64,000 bases of DNA from Grimontia celer (GTDB taxonomy: Bacteria > Pseudomonadota > Gammaproteobacteria > Enterobacterales > Vibrionaceae), in the NCBI RefSeq assembly GCF_900055185.1, contig NZ_FIZX01000002.1, forward strand, positions 1,781,125 to 1,845,124, read 5' to 3'. Positions 17,974 to 27,388 of this stretch are shown piece by piece (the first letter of the stretch is position 1; each line of letters opens with the position of its first letter). The notes under the pieces were generated by a model. It worked only from the letters and a program-made list of their open reading frames with translations. It was not told where the DNA came from and ran no database searches. The position numbers and the translations under genes are program-made.

Positions 17974-19287
17974 TCAAAACACGCTGTCTTTACGACAGTC
18001 GGTAACCACGACTTTGGACGATTTCACGTCTTCATAGGTCAGGTTAGGTGCATCATCCCCAGCAAACTTGACGATAACTGCTCCTGACCCCAGAAGGGGT
18101 GCTAATTGGCCGCAATCGCCAGGCTGTTCAATTACGATGTAGTCCATGCCTGATTGAGTGAGTGACCCCCAGTCTCCAGAGTTCACATTTGAAAACACGG
18201 CAGTTGCCGAAACATTGGAAAGATCGCCGAAGCTATGGATAGTGCTGTGGTCGATCAGAATTTGAGAAAGAGACTCCGCACTGTTAAGCGGCGAAAGGGA
18301 TTCAATCTCCCCTCCACTGAGCATGACATCGCTAATAGTTGGGAACTGCGCCAAATCATTCAGACGGATCTTGGCGGATGTTGGTAGTTCACAAATGACC
18401 GTAGACAGATCATTGACGCGCTCTGCTTGATCCATTTCCGCGGACTGTTTAAGACATTTTTCGATTTGAGGATCGGCGAAAGCCAACTCACTGATCAGCG
18501 GTGACACCGTTTCCTCATACTCATCTTGGAAATGGTCGCCTTCTACAAAACCAGCATCCGGGTAGCTGTCAGCATTCGCCAAGTATTCATCCGCAAACTC
18601 ATCACCAAGCATTTCAGGCGGTAAATCAAAATCTGAGTCTTCAGCCAAAATAGCCTGCCCAACCAACGCCTTAACAATAGCTCCTTCCACTTCATTAAAC
18701 TGCTGCAGAATAGGTTCAGCATCCCCTACCACACAAAGGTTATGGACCATGAAGGTTGAGGGAACCGTGGCCATTAACATGGCATTCATGTTCAACGCCA
18801 TCATCACATCTGATGCTGCCATGTCAGTATTCGCGGCAGCTTTTAAGGAGGGAATCGCATCGGCAAAGTCATTAAGCTCCTCGATGCTTTGTCGGTATTC
18901 CGTCACCAAATCCGGTCTGTAGCAGGTTGAGCTCTGATCGACTTTATCAAGGAAAGCTTTGTACTCAGTGACATAACCATTCCCCAGCGAAGCGTTACTC
19001 CGTGCCAGTGAAGCCAAACGACCAAGGTCACCACTACGAACTGCTGTTAAAGGGCTTTCCGTCTTTTCAAGCACATCTGTCATGGCTGCGATAATTTCTT
19101 GGTAAGCCTCGCCGTTCTGCTGACTTTCTTCCATCAAGGATGCTGTCTTTCTTTGCAGATCTTCCACCAACTGAATGTTGTGGTCAATCTGCCCATATAC
19201 CACAGAGGGCAAAGACAGCATGGCGGCAAACAACAGGGTTGCCAATCGGCTTGTCTTACTGACTGTATGGCGCTTGGAATTCAACAT
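17974..19287 (-). CDS. Exported protein with Leu-rich-repeat-like C-terminus, unknown
   Basis: A 437-residue protein with a signal peptide (start MLNSKRHTVSKTSRLATLL, cleavage near VVYG, about residue 32). Residues about 35-260 are helical and acidic. From about residue 320 it has short beta-type repeats with leucines and small residues (LAQFPTISDVMLSGGEIESL, then LSQILIDHSTIHSFGDLSN), which look like leucine-rich or other solenoid repeats. Cysteine pairs in the mature part suggest disulfides in the periplasm. I chose ATG 19287 because AAAGGA lies seven bases upstream. Co-transcribed with the OmpA-family gene 13 bases downstream. No named family is recognised. Confidence 0.6.
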   Translation of the reverse strand: MLNSKRHTVSKTSRLATLLFAAMLSLPSVVYGQIDHNIQLVEDLQRKTASLMEESQQNGEAYQEIIAAMTDVLEKTESPLTAVRSGDLGRLASLARSNASLGNGYVTEYKAFLDKVDQSSTCYRPDLVTEYRQSIEELNDFADAIPSLKAAANTDMAASDVMMALNMNAMLMATVPSTFMVHNLCVVGDAEPILQQFNEVEGAIVKALVGQAILAEDSDFDLPPEMLGDEFADEYLANADSYPDAGFVEGDHFQDEYEETVSPLISELAFADPQIEKCLKQSAEMDQAERVNDLSTVICELPTSAKIRLNDLAQFPTISDVMLSGGEIESLSPLNSAESLSQILIDHSTIHSFGDLSNVSATAVFSNVNSGDWGSLTQSGMDYIVIEQPGDCGQLAPLLGSGAVIVKFAGDDAPNLTYEDVKSSKVVVTDCRKDSVF

Positions 19288-19325
19288 ACTCATTTCCTTT
19301 CTAACCGCTTGAACGATGCAAACGT

Positions 19326-19808
19326 TCACTGTCCATCGACCACAAGAGGCTTGTCGCACATTTCGGCAATCTTCTTACCTTGGTCAATCAATTTGGTTTG
19401 GCCGCCAGACATCAGTTTTACTCTTTCTCCGGTATCAAAAAGCATGACCAGCTCATGCAGTTTTCCACCATGACTGTCACGGGAACGAAGGCTTCTTGCC
19501 ACAGAAAATCCGCTGATAGTGTGGAGGTTTGCCTTTAGTCGATAGACGGGATAAAGGCTGGTAATTTGCCGGGTTAAGGTCCCTTTACGAAGGTCTATTT
19601 TTATATGGTGGTCGAGAAACATCATGTGCCAGGCAAAGCCTGACCACATTGCCCATGTAAGTATCGATTGCAGCGAATCCACTGTGCGATACCAAATCAA
19701 AAGCCCTGCCATCACGAAGAACAGAATGCCGAAAAACCTCAGCAAACCTCCTCCGCCTAAATGCAGTTTTCGAACGCTGTTTGTTGTGTCATGAGTTGCA
19801 TTCACCAT
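19326..19808 (-). CDS. Two-helix membrane protein, unknown
   Basis: A 160-residue protein with two closely spaced hydrophobic segments (about 22-42 and 48-65) and then a soluble beta-rich region that starts FLDHHIKIDLRKGTLTRQI. That arrangement resembles bacterial PH-like membrane proteins, but I cannot assign a family. The start I use is ATG 19808, four bases after the stop of the upstream gene. It is the second gene of the envelope operon and shares its two-helix layout with the first, so the two may be distant paralogues or partners. Confidence 0.6.
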   Translation of the reverse strand: MVNATHDTTNSVRKLHLGGGGLLRFFGILFFVMAGLLIWYRTVDSLQSILTWAMWSGFAWHMMFLDHHIKIDLRKGTLTRQITSLYPVYRLKANLHTISGFSVARSLRSRDSHGGKLHELVMLFDTGERVKLMSGGQTKLIDQGKKIAEMCDKPLVVDGQ

Positions 19809-19812
19809 GGCA

Positions 19813-20508
19813 TCACCCTTGAATCCCATTAAGCACAAACAGCATCGTCCCGAGGGTTAACGTAAACGGGAATATCCAAAGCAAACGCCATATCGAACCC
19901 TGAACCTCAAACTCTGCGCCTTCAATGCGTGACGGTTTTACGTAGCGGGGTTTGCCTGCTGCAGTCATTTCCAAAGAACGGATTTCAGGCCAATCAGTGA
20001 CGTTATCAAGCGCGGTAATCCCGACTTCTTTGGTGAGAAATAAAGCCATTTCCGCAGTTTGATCAAACTGACCAATGCTGTTTCTGGTCATGGACTTCCC
20101 GTCCGCATTCAACTGCAACCAACAACCAGACTTATGTGCAACAATCGGTATTACCGTGACATTGCAATCACGAATGGACCATGAGGCTTTTTCAGGGGGT
20201 GTTTTTCCCCAACCCCGACGATGAGAAACGCGACCACCGCTGAAAACAAAACGCTCTGTACGACGCATCAGAATGAGAGAAATAAGAAAAAGAAAGGCAG
20301 CCACGATCAGAAAGAAGTACATCTGATTATCGCTTTCCATCCAGGAGACAAACGCCATGACGATTGACGCGCTCATTGGTACCAGCGCTATAAAGCCAAA
20401 TACCTTCCAAATTTTCTGTTGCATCCCAATCAGGTAGAAATTTCCATCGGGATCTTGTTTGAGGTGATAGCGGGCGCCCCAGTAAAGGTCGTTGTATTGC
20501 GTGTCCAT
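19813..20508 (-). CDS. Membrane protein with cytoplasmic beta-rich region, unknown
   Basis: A 231-residue protein. Two hydrophobic segments lie at about 32-52 and 59-78, followed by a soluble region that begins RRTERFVFSGGRVSHRRGWG, and a last helix near the C-terminus (about 208-226). ATG 20508 has AGGGACG eight bases upstream; a GTG 17 codons earlier is the less likely start. First gene of the four-gene operon. No family recognised; the layout suggests a membrane-bound scaffold or sensor. Confidence 0.6.
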   Translation of the reverse strand: MDTQYNDLYWGARYHLKQDPDGNFYLIGMQQKIWKVFGFIALVPMSASIVMAFVSWMESDNQMYFFLIVAAFLFLISLILMRRTERFVFSGGRVSHRRGWGKTPPEKASWSIRDCNVTVIPIVAHKSGCWLQLNADGKSMTRNSIGQFDQTAEMALFLTKEVGITALDNVTDWPEIRSLEMTAAGKPRYVKPSRIEGAEFEVQGSIWRLLWIFPFTLTLGTMLFVLNGIQG

Positions 20509-20906
20509 CCACGTCCCTGCGGCTGGTGAGTCAAGATGAAACGATAATCTCCCCGACACGGTACGTCGATATGCCCAATGTTTTATTCATTAGACTTGCC
20601 ACTAATTAGGAAAGGCCAAAAGCCCCAGTCACTCGACACTTCCAGACTATCAAAAACAAAGCTTTCGGGCGTTTCGATAAAGAAATTGAATTAAAGATTT
20701 AGAAAAAACGGTAATACTTCACCCTGTCTTACCAATGAAGCATTAGCTGTTAAATATTGAAATTATTTTGTGCCGGAGATATAGACATTTATGACGACTT
20801 CATCGAATATTGCGCGCCTTTTACGCTCAACGGACGAAATGTGCACCATTTTCTGATGTTGGGTTTATTTAGTTCCTTCCTTTTTCGGATCTAAAGACAC
20901 ACTTTT
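20509..20906. other. Divergent promoter region, 398 bp
   Basis: It separates the leftward envelope operon from the chemoreceptor gene. A 21-codon reading frame from ATG 20791 is preceded only by a distant GGAG and is not convincing. I see no clear flagellar sigma-28 or sigma-54 promoter, operator or RNA. Confidence 0.5.
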
Positions 20907-23021
20907 ATGAAGTCCATTAAGCTTAAGATCAGTACTTTTACTGGTGTTGCCACCTTAGCCGCAATCAGTGCGATGACGGCTTTTTCACTCTACTCCTCAA
21001 CCCAACTGCAAACTCAGTCAAACCATCGAAACCAGACGTTATTACTGGAGATGTTTAACAACGGCTTGCAGGCGGAATTAAGCTCTGCCGCTGAAATGAT
21101 CGCCGGAGAGTTGTCAGACAGCTTCCTGCAAACCTCTTTGATGGCAGAAAACTTCTCCCGCCAGCAAAAAGCGAGTGATCAGGACACCCGAGATAACTTA
21201 CGCGCCACCTTAAACCACCAATTGAAGGGGCTGCTGGAGAGCAACCCAAATGCTCTCGGTGTCTTCACCGCATGGGAGCCGAATGCCCTCGATAGCATGG
21301 ATAACCTCTATGCAGGACAAACCGGTCACGATGGAAGCGGCCGCTTCATTCCTTATTGGAACCGTGATGCTGCAGGTCGTTTCCAACTGGAACCACTGGC
21401 AGGCTATGCGGATGAAACCCGCACGGAAGGCGGCGCGCGTGTGGGTGAATACTATCTATGTTCCCGCGACAGTCGCCGAAACTGTCTGCTCGACCCTTAT
21501 GTCTATCCCGTTAACGGCCAGAACGTGCTGCTGACCTCTGTCGTCTCACCCATTCTGGTCAACGGCAGATTTGCCGGCATAACAGGTCTGGATATCTCTT
21601 TGGCAGAGCTTTCGCACGTTGCGGAGTCTTTAAGCCAACGCCTTTACCAAGGTCAAAGCCACGTGATGCTGGTAACCGATCGCGGAACGATTGCCGCAGA
21701 CAGCAACGACCGCGCACTGGGCGATTCTGTCAAATCGCTCGGCGGAGATGCTAACCAATGGGCAAACCGTTTAGGTCGTGACGGCTATCACAGCTTTACC
21801 AGTGCTGATGATCAACGCATCACGGCCATGATCCCTGTCAGAGCCAATTCCGACATCGCGCCCTGGACCTTAGTCGTCACACTGGACAAGGCGCTGGTGC
21901 TGAAAAACGTTATCGCACTGCAGCAGCAAGCACGGGAAGATCAGCGCGAACAAACCCTGATTTCGCTACTAATGGGTGTGGTCGTCTTGCTGGCAAATAT
22001 TGCCCTGATTTGGGTAATTGCAGGCCGCATTGCTGCCCCGATCCGCAGTACGTCTGAATTTATGCTTCAAGTCGCTGATGGTGATTTTACCCGCCGATTA
22101 AGCAGCGAAGCAGACGCCCCGGATGAAACCGGTGAGCTGGCGCGTGCTTGTAACACCTTCCTTGACCAGACTCAGGCGGTGATCAAGCAAGTGACTGCGA
22201 CCAGCCATACGGTGTCTGACAACGCTGTTCAGTCTTCTGCGGTTTCCCAGCAAACATTGGAAGGTGTCAGTCGCCAAATGCAGATGGTGAACCAGGTCGC
22301 TACCGCAGCAACCGAGATGAGTACCACGGCGCAAACAGTGGCACAACATGCAGAAAGTGCCGCTACTGCCGCGACAACCACACAACACGCCGCCGCTCGC
22401 GGTCAGCAAATGCTGAACGAGGTACAACAGGCGATCGAAAAGCTGGAAAGCGAAGTGTCGGAAGCGTCTAACGTGATCACCCGCCTTGGTGAAAACAGCC
22501 AGAACGTGCATGGCATTATCGATGTCATCAAAGGCATTGCAGACCAAACCAATCTGTTGGCACTGAACGCGGCGATTGAAGCTGCTCGCGCCGGCGAATA
22601 CGGCCGTGGTTTTGCCGTGGTGGCTGACGAAGTACGTTCTCTGTCACTACGCACCCAGTCTTCTACCCAACAAATCTACGATTTGATTAACCAGTTGCAG
22701 GTTGATGCTGAAAGTGCGGTTGAAGTGATGGATGCAGGTAGTCAGAGTGCGCAGGCCTGCGTCGAACTGGCAAATAATGCGGCTGCGCAGCTCACTCAGA
22801 TGACAGACGAGGTGGACAACATTTCGATGCTAAATACAGAAGTGGCAAGCATTGCCATGCAGCAAAGCATGGTGTCAGAGCAAGTCAGTCAGGATCTGGT
22901 AGAGATCAGCCAGGTAGTGACCGAACTTTCCAGCGCGGCAGGCCAATCACAGAGCAGCAGCCAGCAGCTGAAAGAAACCGCGGAATCTCTGGATAAAATG
23001 GTCAGCCATTTCACGGTCTAG
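20907..23021 (+). CDS. Methyl-accepting chemotaxis protein with Cache sensor domain
   Basis: A 704-residue chemoreceptor. It has an N-terminal helix (about 8-30), a periplasmic double-Cache-type sensor (about 40-340; [20 protein letters not shown] and [20 protein letters not shown] are typical), a second helix (about 350-372), a HAMP domain (about 373-425) and a long coiled signalling domain. The signalling tip [17 protein letters not shown] and [11 protein letters not shown] contact CheA/CheW. Methylation-type helices flank it ([19 protein letters not shown]). Cache domains of this type usually bind amino acids or small acids. There is no C-terminal CheR-tether pentapeptide. Single gene, divergent from the envelope operon. 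Confidence 0.93.
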   Translation: MKSIKLKISTFTGVATLAAISAMTAFSLYSSTQLQTQSNHRNQTLLLEMFNNGLQAELSSAAEMIAGELSDSFLQTSLMAENFSRQQKASDQDTRDNLRATLNHQLKGLLESNPNALGVFTAWEPNALDSMDNLYAGQTGHDGSGRFIPYWNRDAAGRFQLEPLAGYADETRTEGGARVGEYYLCSRDSRRNCLLDPYVYPVNGQNVLLTSVVSPILVNGRFAGITGLDISLAELSHVAESLSQRLYQGQSHVMLVTDRGTIAADSNDRALGDSVKSLGGDANQWANRLGRDGYHSFTSADDQRITAMIPVRANSDIAPWTLVVTLDKALVLKNVIALQQQAREDQREQTLISLLMGVVVLLANIALIWVIAGRIAAPIRSTSEFMLQVADGDFTRRLSSEADAPDETGELARACNTFLDQTQAVIKQVTATSHTVSDNAVQSSAVSQQTLEGVSRQMQMVNQVATAATEMSTTAQTVAQHAESAATAATTTQHAAARGQQMLNEVQQAIEKLESEVSEASNVITRLGENSQNVHGIIDVIKGIADQTNLLALNAAIEAARAGEYGRGFAVVADEVRSLSLRTQSSTQQIYDLINQLQVDAESAVEVMDAGSQSAQACVELANNAAAQLTQMTDEVDNISMLNTEVASIAMQQSMVSEQVSQDLVEISQVVTELSSAAGQSQSSSQQLKETAESLDKMVSHFTV

Positions 23022-23042
23022 TCTCGGCTTAACAAAGTGGTG

Positions 23043-23162
23043 ATGGGCAAAACCTCTATCTCCAAAATGGTAGGTCAAGGTAAAGCGCTGACCGACATCG
23101 CGGTAATGCTGGATAACTTCGAATTCTGGTTCAATATTATCGAGCCAAAAGTTCAGAAGTGA
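23043..23162 (+). pseudogene. Gene 3' remnant 1 (39 codons, ends FWFNIIEPKVQK)
   Basis: An open frame just after the chemoreceptor stop reads from ATG 23043 to TGA 23160-23162 and ends in LDNFEFWFNIIEPKVQK. It has no ribosome site and looks like the C-terminal end of a lost protein. The end, the spacer and the terminator are closely matched at 25396-25514 (FWLNIIEQRVQK). The parent family is not recognised. Confidence 0.5.
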
Positions 23163-23209
23163 TCTTCACACACTAAAATGCAAAAGAGCCTCAATTGAGG
23201 CTCTTTTTT
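23123..23209 (+). repeat. 87-bp imperfect direct repeat, copy A
   Basis: Aligns without gaps to 25428-25514; by hand count about four fifths of positions agree. It covers the end of a coding remnant, a spacer and a terminator. The copies bracket the DUF805 segment. Confidence 0.75.
23183..23209 (+). terminator. Intrinsic terminator after remnant 1
   Basis: AAAGAGCCTCAATTGAGGCTC followed by TTTTTT; probably also ends the chemoreceptor transcript. Confidence 0.85.
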
Positions 23210-23623
23210 ATTGAAATTCGCAATCTAATTGGCGGTTTGTTCAGGCTTGGTTGTGTCCAAAAGCTTTTTAGAACCAATGTGATGTGGATGTAGTTACCGC
23301 TTCACTAATATCCACATATTCTAGGTCAAGACTCGCGAGGAACAGACCTGAGATTTAACGCGAAGGAATTGAACGTACAAGCGTGAATTTCGCCACGAAG
23401 GCAAATAACAGTATTGTGTCCAGTCGCACGCATTTAGAAGCGGACTCAATGCGCAAAACTAGTCCAAGTAAAAATTCACCGGCAAAGCAGCTGGCTTTGA
23501 AACGGCCCCCTAAAAGGGGGCTGATCACTTATGATGCTTAATCAAATGTGGAGTGTGCAAAAATCGAGTAGTAAAGAGCTAGATTTCAGACAATAGGTTT
23601 GAACCAGAAACTTTGTATCTGTA
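23210..23623. other. Non-coding stretch, about 410 bp
   Basis: No credible gene, RNA or operator. A CCCCCTAAAAGGGGG hairpin lies near 23506-23520. Confidence 0.5.
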
Positions 23624-24370
23624 TTAGGAGATTGGATAAGAATAGCTAAACCACACCCAGGCAATCAAAATAGCAAGTAAAGTAAACAGGATACCTTTTA
23701 TAGTCTTACTCCTTAAACTCAGTAACAGTAAACCAATACCAAAAACTGAACTAAGGTCTAGTGTCTTCCAAATATGCGTCAGCACTTCATAGGAGCTTCC
23801 TGTGTAAGCGAAGTAAACAGAAGTGGGTTCAAATTGAAAGGACATTAAATCTGTTGTTAGAAATATATAGTGTCCACCCAGCCCATAAATAATAAGAATA
23901 ACTCCAGAAAGGACCAGCGAATCGCGACGACTTTCATTATCCTCATCTGATATCTGCGTACCTTGACCAAATTTATTTTCATTTGCATCAGAGTTCTTGA
24001 GCATCAAAACAATTAACCACACAGTACCGATAAGTGGAATGAGTGGTAGGAGCATCATCCAACCTGATTTACCTACGTCATGTAAACGTCGAACGGTAAT
24101 TGCCAATGCAGGAAACACTGACAAAGTTATAAAAACAAAATAAAAAGGACCGAACACAATATCATTTAAAGTGAAGGCTAAACCCTCAGTGACACTGGCG
24201 TAATAATCTTCCTCAAACCTAAAATATCTGAAGCTAATTAAAATATCGTCCAATATCGTTGCAAAGTAAGCTAGAATAAGACTAAACAGGTTGAACATCC
24301 AGAACTCTTCTCGTCCTGTCCGACCTCTGTAATTGAAGCACTCCTGCCATCCTTTTAGGTAAAACTCCAT
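23624..24370 (-). CDS. DUF805 family membrane protein
   Basis: A 248-residue membrane protein. It starts with the DUF805 signature YLKGWQECFNYRGRTGREEFW and has FPALAITVRRLHDVGKSGWM in the middle, both diagnostic. There are four helices in the core (residues 25-130) and three more in a C-terminal extension (about 150-245) that most small DUF805 proteins lack. The function is unknown. The DNA is visibly AT-richer than the flanking genes, and it lies between two copies of an 87-bp repeat, so the segment was probably acquired. TAGGAGAGTAT precedes the ATG. Confidence 0.85.
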   Translation of the reverse strand: MEFYLKGWQECFNYRGRTGREEFWMFNLFSLILAYFATILDDILISFRYFRFEEDYYASVTEGLAFTLNDIVFGPFYFVFITLSVFPALAITVRRLHDVGKSGWMMLLPLIPLIGTVWLIVLMLKNSDANENKFGQGTQISDEDNESRRDSLVLSGVILIIYGLGGHYIFLTTDLMSFQFEPTSVYFAYTGSSYEVLTHIWKTLDLSSVFGIGLLLLSLRSKTIKGILFTLLAILIAWVWFSYSYPIS

Positions 24371-24812
24371 ATACTCTCCTAGATTTTTCTTACTCGTCTC
24401 AGCTAGCTGAACTATGTGGTCTGACTTTTTTTAATCAAAAAAAATAAACAGCCATCAACGCAGAATTTTATTTGGCCAATAGCCTCCGTGGCGCTAATGT
24501 ATGAATTTCAATTGAAAGCGTCAACACATTGTCCGAGCGAATCCACTAAAGATCTCTTTTCTAAACAATGAGAAAGACACGCATCGCCCCCCGAAATAGC
24601 CACCAGCAATCTGCATCTACTAGCTTAATTTTTTTCGCCCCAAAGAGAGTGTAGATACATTGGGTTTGATGCTAGATGGTGCATAAAAGAAGTTGAAAGC
24701 GCCATCCGAACAGGCTGATGCGATACATGGTTATTAGGCGAGGTTAGATTAGCTTGATGGTCCTGTTTCTTCTTAAGTTAACTCAAAGTTTAATGTATCG
24801 AGATCGTTAGAA
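24371..24812. other. AT-rich non-coding stretch, 442 bp
   Basis: It lies inside the accessory segment between two minus-strand genes. I see no gene, repeat or RNA. Confidence 0.5.
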
Positions 24813-25088
24813 TTAAACAGTGAGTTTTGTGGCAAAATCTTCCAATCTATCTTTTGTTACCCGTTGATTATAACTATACCACTTATCCTCGGCTTCAGAG
24901 CCTGATAAGGAATGGTCAGTTTGAGTGGAAAGCCACTCATCGAAGTGGGTGTATTGAACAATGCCTTCTTCACTGACAAAACCAACACCGCAGTAGCCGT
25001 AATGACAGAACCCAAGCGTGTGTCCCTCGATGACAAGGTCATAAACACGCTCTGCTAGCTGATTACCAATGGGTTGTATATCTGCCAT
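24813..25088 (-). CDS. Small acidic protein, unknown
   Basis: A 91-residue soluble protein that begins MADIQPIGNQLAERVYDLVI. It contains a HTLGFCHYGYCGVGF stretch with two Cys and two His in 15 residues, which might bind metal, and then a charged C-terminal half. AAAGGAC lies twelve bases before the ATG. I do not recognise the family. It is the second gene of the accessory segment with DUF805. Confidence 0.5.
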   Translation of the reverse strand: MADIQPIGNQLAERVYDLVIEGHTLGFCHYGYCGVGFVSEEGIVQYTHFDEWLSTQTDHSLSGSEAEDKWYSYNQRVTKDRLEDFATKLTV

Positions 25089-25395
25089 GTTTGAATTTGT
25101 CCTTTTGCTTGGTCAAAGCTGATAGATTCGCTAAACGTTTACTCGGTTCCCAGACATCCGCAGAATTGCCTTTTGGTTATCGGGTATCTGCAAAGTGTGA
25201 TGAGTAGATGCCAGCAAAAGCATCTGGCCAACTTTAGGGGAATAGCCACTATACATTTCACACAAATTAAACTAATCCGAACCAAATAAAATAGATCGTT
25301 GCCTCTAACCCGTTTCTGTACCGCCTCTTGTCAGGCCGAACCGTTTTGCCACGTTGATGTCCAAAAACGATTTAGCTCAAAGGAGCAGGGCTTAG
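25089..25395. other. Non-coding stretch between unknown gene and remnant 2
   Basis: No gene or structured element seen. It ends in a short coding remnant and terminator. Confidence 0.45.
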
Positions 25396-25467
25396 GTTCA
25401 GTTCGATTACAAGCTCAACAGCTTGTCATTCTGGCTCAACATCATCGAACAAAGAGTTCAGAAATAA
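25396..25467 (+). pseudogene. Gene 3' remnant 2 (ends FWLNIIEQRVQK)
   Basis: Twenty-three codons bounded by stop codons read ...LNSLSFWLNIIEQRVQK. It matches the end of the remnant at 23043-23162 and shares its terminator, but there is no start codon. I interpret it as the tail of a deleted paralogue. Confidence 0.5.
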
Positions 25468-25514
25468 CCGTCACACACTGATATGCAATTGAGCCTCAAT
25501 GGAGGCTCTTTTTT
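25428..25514 (+). repeat. 87-bp imperfect direct repeat, copy B
   Basis: Partner of 23123-23209, in the same orientation, with the same length from FW codons to the last T of the terminator. Confidence 0.75.
25491..25514 (+). terminator. Intrinsic terminator after remnant 2
   Basis: GAGCCTC-AATG-GAGGCTC and TTTTTT. Confidence 0.8.
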
Positions 25515-25614
25515 CGACGCGTCTATCAATCCTTCCTACAAAACTCTTTCTAAATTCAAAACCGCAATTTTTGTCAGATGCTCTTTTTTTTCTTGCGACA
25601 CAATCAGTTGCAAG

Positions 25615-25659
25615 ATACCCAAGCGACCTGAAGCTACCGGATTCAGGTCGTTTGGGTAT
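25615..25659. repeat. 18-bp inverted repeat, Vibrio-type intergenic element
   Basis: ATACCCAAGCGACCTGAA pairs with TTCAGGTCGTTTGGGTAT around a 9-base loop, with one G-T pair. The core CGACCTGAA is close to the perfect repeat at 6762-6799. It ends 20 bases before the OpgC-like start and could affect its translation. Confidence 0.75.
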
Positions 25660-25679
25660 AAGTCACAGGGAGACGAGTT

Positions 25680-27230
25680 ATGAAAAGAATACCTGCGCTC
25701 GATAGCCTGCGCGGTTTGCTGCTGGTTTTAATGACCATTAACCACCTGATATGGCTCAGTGGCGGCAGAAGCCTGCTCCAATACTTTACCCTTCAACCAC
25801 TCGGTCAGTTTGGTGCGGCGGAAGGCTTTGTGATGATTTCCGGCCTGCTGGCAGGCGCGGTTTATAGCCGCGCGGAGCTGTCAGACAGGGAGGCCACAGG
25901 TAAAGTCCTGCGACGCGCTTTTACCATCTACAAATACCATATGGTCAGCCTGCTTCTGGTGATGGTGTGGTTCTCTTATTGCGCGTTTGCGTTGCCCGCT
26001 GTCGCGCAATCCCTCGGCAGCAGCTTTAACAATCTCGGGGAAGCGCCACTGGCCACCATTTTGTTGAGCGCCCTGCTGATCAACAAACCGGATTACCTCG
26101 AAATACTGCCTCTGTATGTCATTTTCATGCTGATTCTACCCATCGCGCTATACGCGTTCCGCCGTGGGTGGATATGGCTGGTGCTGGCAATCAGTGTCGG
26201 GGTTTGGGCAATCAGCACACAGATTAACGCCAGCCTCCTTTCATCACTGTTTAACACAAACGTTCAGGTCGGCTACTTCGACCCGTTTGCGTGGCAGTTA
26301 CTGTTTATTGGTGGCGCTGCCATTGGCTTTTCCAATGCCAAAGGCAATTTGCGCTGGCATCACCCTGCCGTTGCCACGGTCTGTTTGGCTATCGCTGCAT
26401 TGCTATTTGCTGCTCACCACGACGCGTTTCTTTCAATGGGTATCCATCAGGGTGTGCTTTATTCCTTTGCTGACAAGCCCGAGCTGGGTTGGCTGCGCAT
26501 GCTGAACCTGATGGTTTGGGTATACCTTGTCGCGACTGTTATCCATAAATGGCCATCAGCGCTGGTATTCCGTCCATTGAGCTACATTGGTAAAAACTCA
26601 CTTCAGGTTTTCACTTGGCACGCGGTGCTGATTTACTTTGCCGCACCTTTCCTCAGCGAAACCGTTCTCAATGGTTATTACACCTTGTTTGTGCTGCTTC
26701 TGACGGCGACATTGTGGATGGCATCCTGGCTTCAAGAACGCCGCAAGCAGGCTGGTAATACATTGATACCTGTTACGGCTCTTGCGTCGATTTTTGTTGT
26801 GGTATTAAGTGCCAGTTTAATCAGCAAGCAGCCCAAAGAAGCGCCGACATTCGCACAGGGTGAATCCTATCCGCTGACGATTAAAATCACGGACATTCAA
26901 GTGGAAGAAGCGGGGGTGGTGGTGTTGGTTTACAACGAAACAGACAATTTGATGGGAGGCGCGCCAACTGCCCATGCCAACCATTATACATCAGACGAAG
27001 CCCGTGAGGGCATCACGTTGGAAGCACTGCCATCAGGCTTTTACGGCATCATGGCGTATCAAGATATAGATGGTAACAACACGCTGTCGTTTGGTGCGAA
27101 TGGGATCCCTTCTGAAGGGTTTGGTTTTTCAAATAACCCTGCGCCGCAAGGGCCACCCTCTATGGCACTGATCAAGTTCGCCCACCATGAAGCACAAGAC
27201 CAAACCATTCACTTATTGAACTTATATTGA
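25680..27230 (+). CDS. OpgC-like membrane transferase fused to a DUF2141 domain
   Basis: A 516-residue protein in two parts. Residues about 1-365 are an OpgC-type membrane domain with about ten helices: IPALDSLRGLLLVLMTINHL, GFVMISGLLAGAVYSRAE, and IGKNSLQVFTWHAVLIYF. OpgC adds succinyl groups to osmoregulated periplasmic glucans. After the last helix (about 360-380) the remaining 130 residues form a DUF2141 domain: LPSGFYGIMAYQDIDGNNTL, FGANGIPSEGFGFSNNP, then a beta strand ending DQTIHLLNLY. DUF2141 is normally a separate secreted domain. The fusion places it next to the transferase. CAGGGAGACGAGTT precedes the ATG. Confidence 0.8.
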   Translation: MKRIPALDSLRGLLLVLMTINHLIWLSGGRSLLQYFTLQPLGQFGAAEGFVMISGLLAGAVYSRAELSDREATGKVLRRAFTIYKYHMVSLLLVMVWFSYCAFALPAVAQSLGSSFNNLGEAPLATILLSALLINKPDYLEILPLYVIFMLILPIALYAFRRGWIWLVLAISVGVWAISTQINASLLSSLFNTNVQVGYFDPFAWQLLFIGGAAIGFSNAKGNLRWHHPAVATVCLAIAALLFAAHHDAFLSMGIHQGVLYSFADKPELGWLRMLNLMVWVYLVATVIHKWPSALVFRPLSYIGKNSLQVFTWHAVLIYFAAPFLSETVLNGYYTLFVLLLTATLWMASWLQERRKQAGNTLIPVTALASIFVVVLSASLISKQPKEAPTFAQGESYPLTIKITDIQVEEAGVVVLVYNETDNLMGGAPTAHANHYTSDEAREGITLEALPSGFYGIMAYQDIDGNNTLSFGANGIPSEGFGFSNNPAPQGPPSMALIKFAHHEAQDQTIHLLNLY

Positions 27231-27388
27231 ATCCCAAACAGGCATTTCGGCTCAAGATGCAACCGAAATGCCTTACTTTTAAACATGTTACCACCCTCTA
27301 AATTACACACCTCCGACCACAACCCATGTTAAATCGTGATAGAAATCACACCGCGCCATACATTCCATAAATATGAGAACACGGAAAA

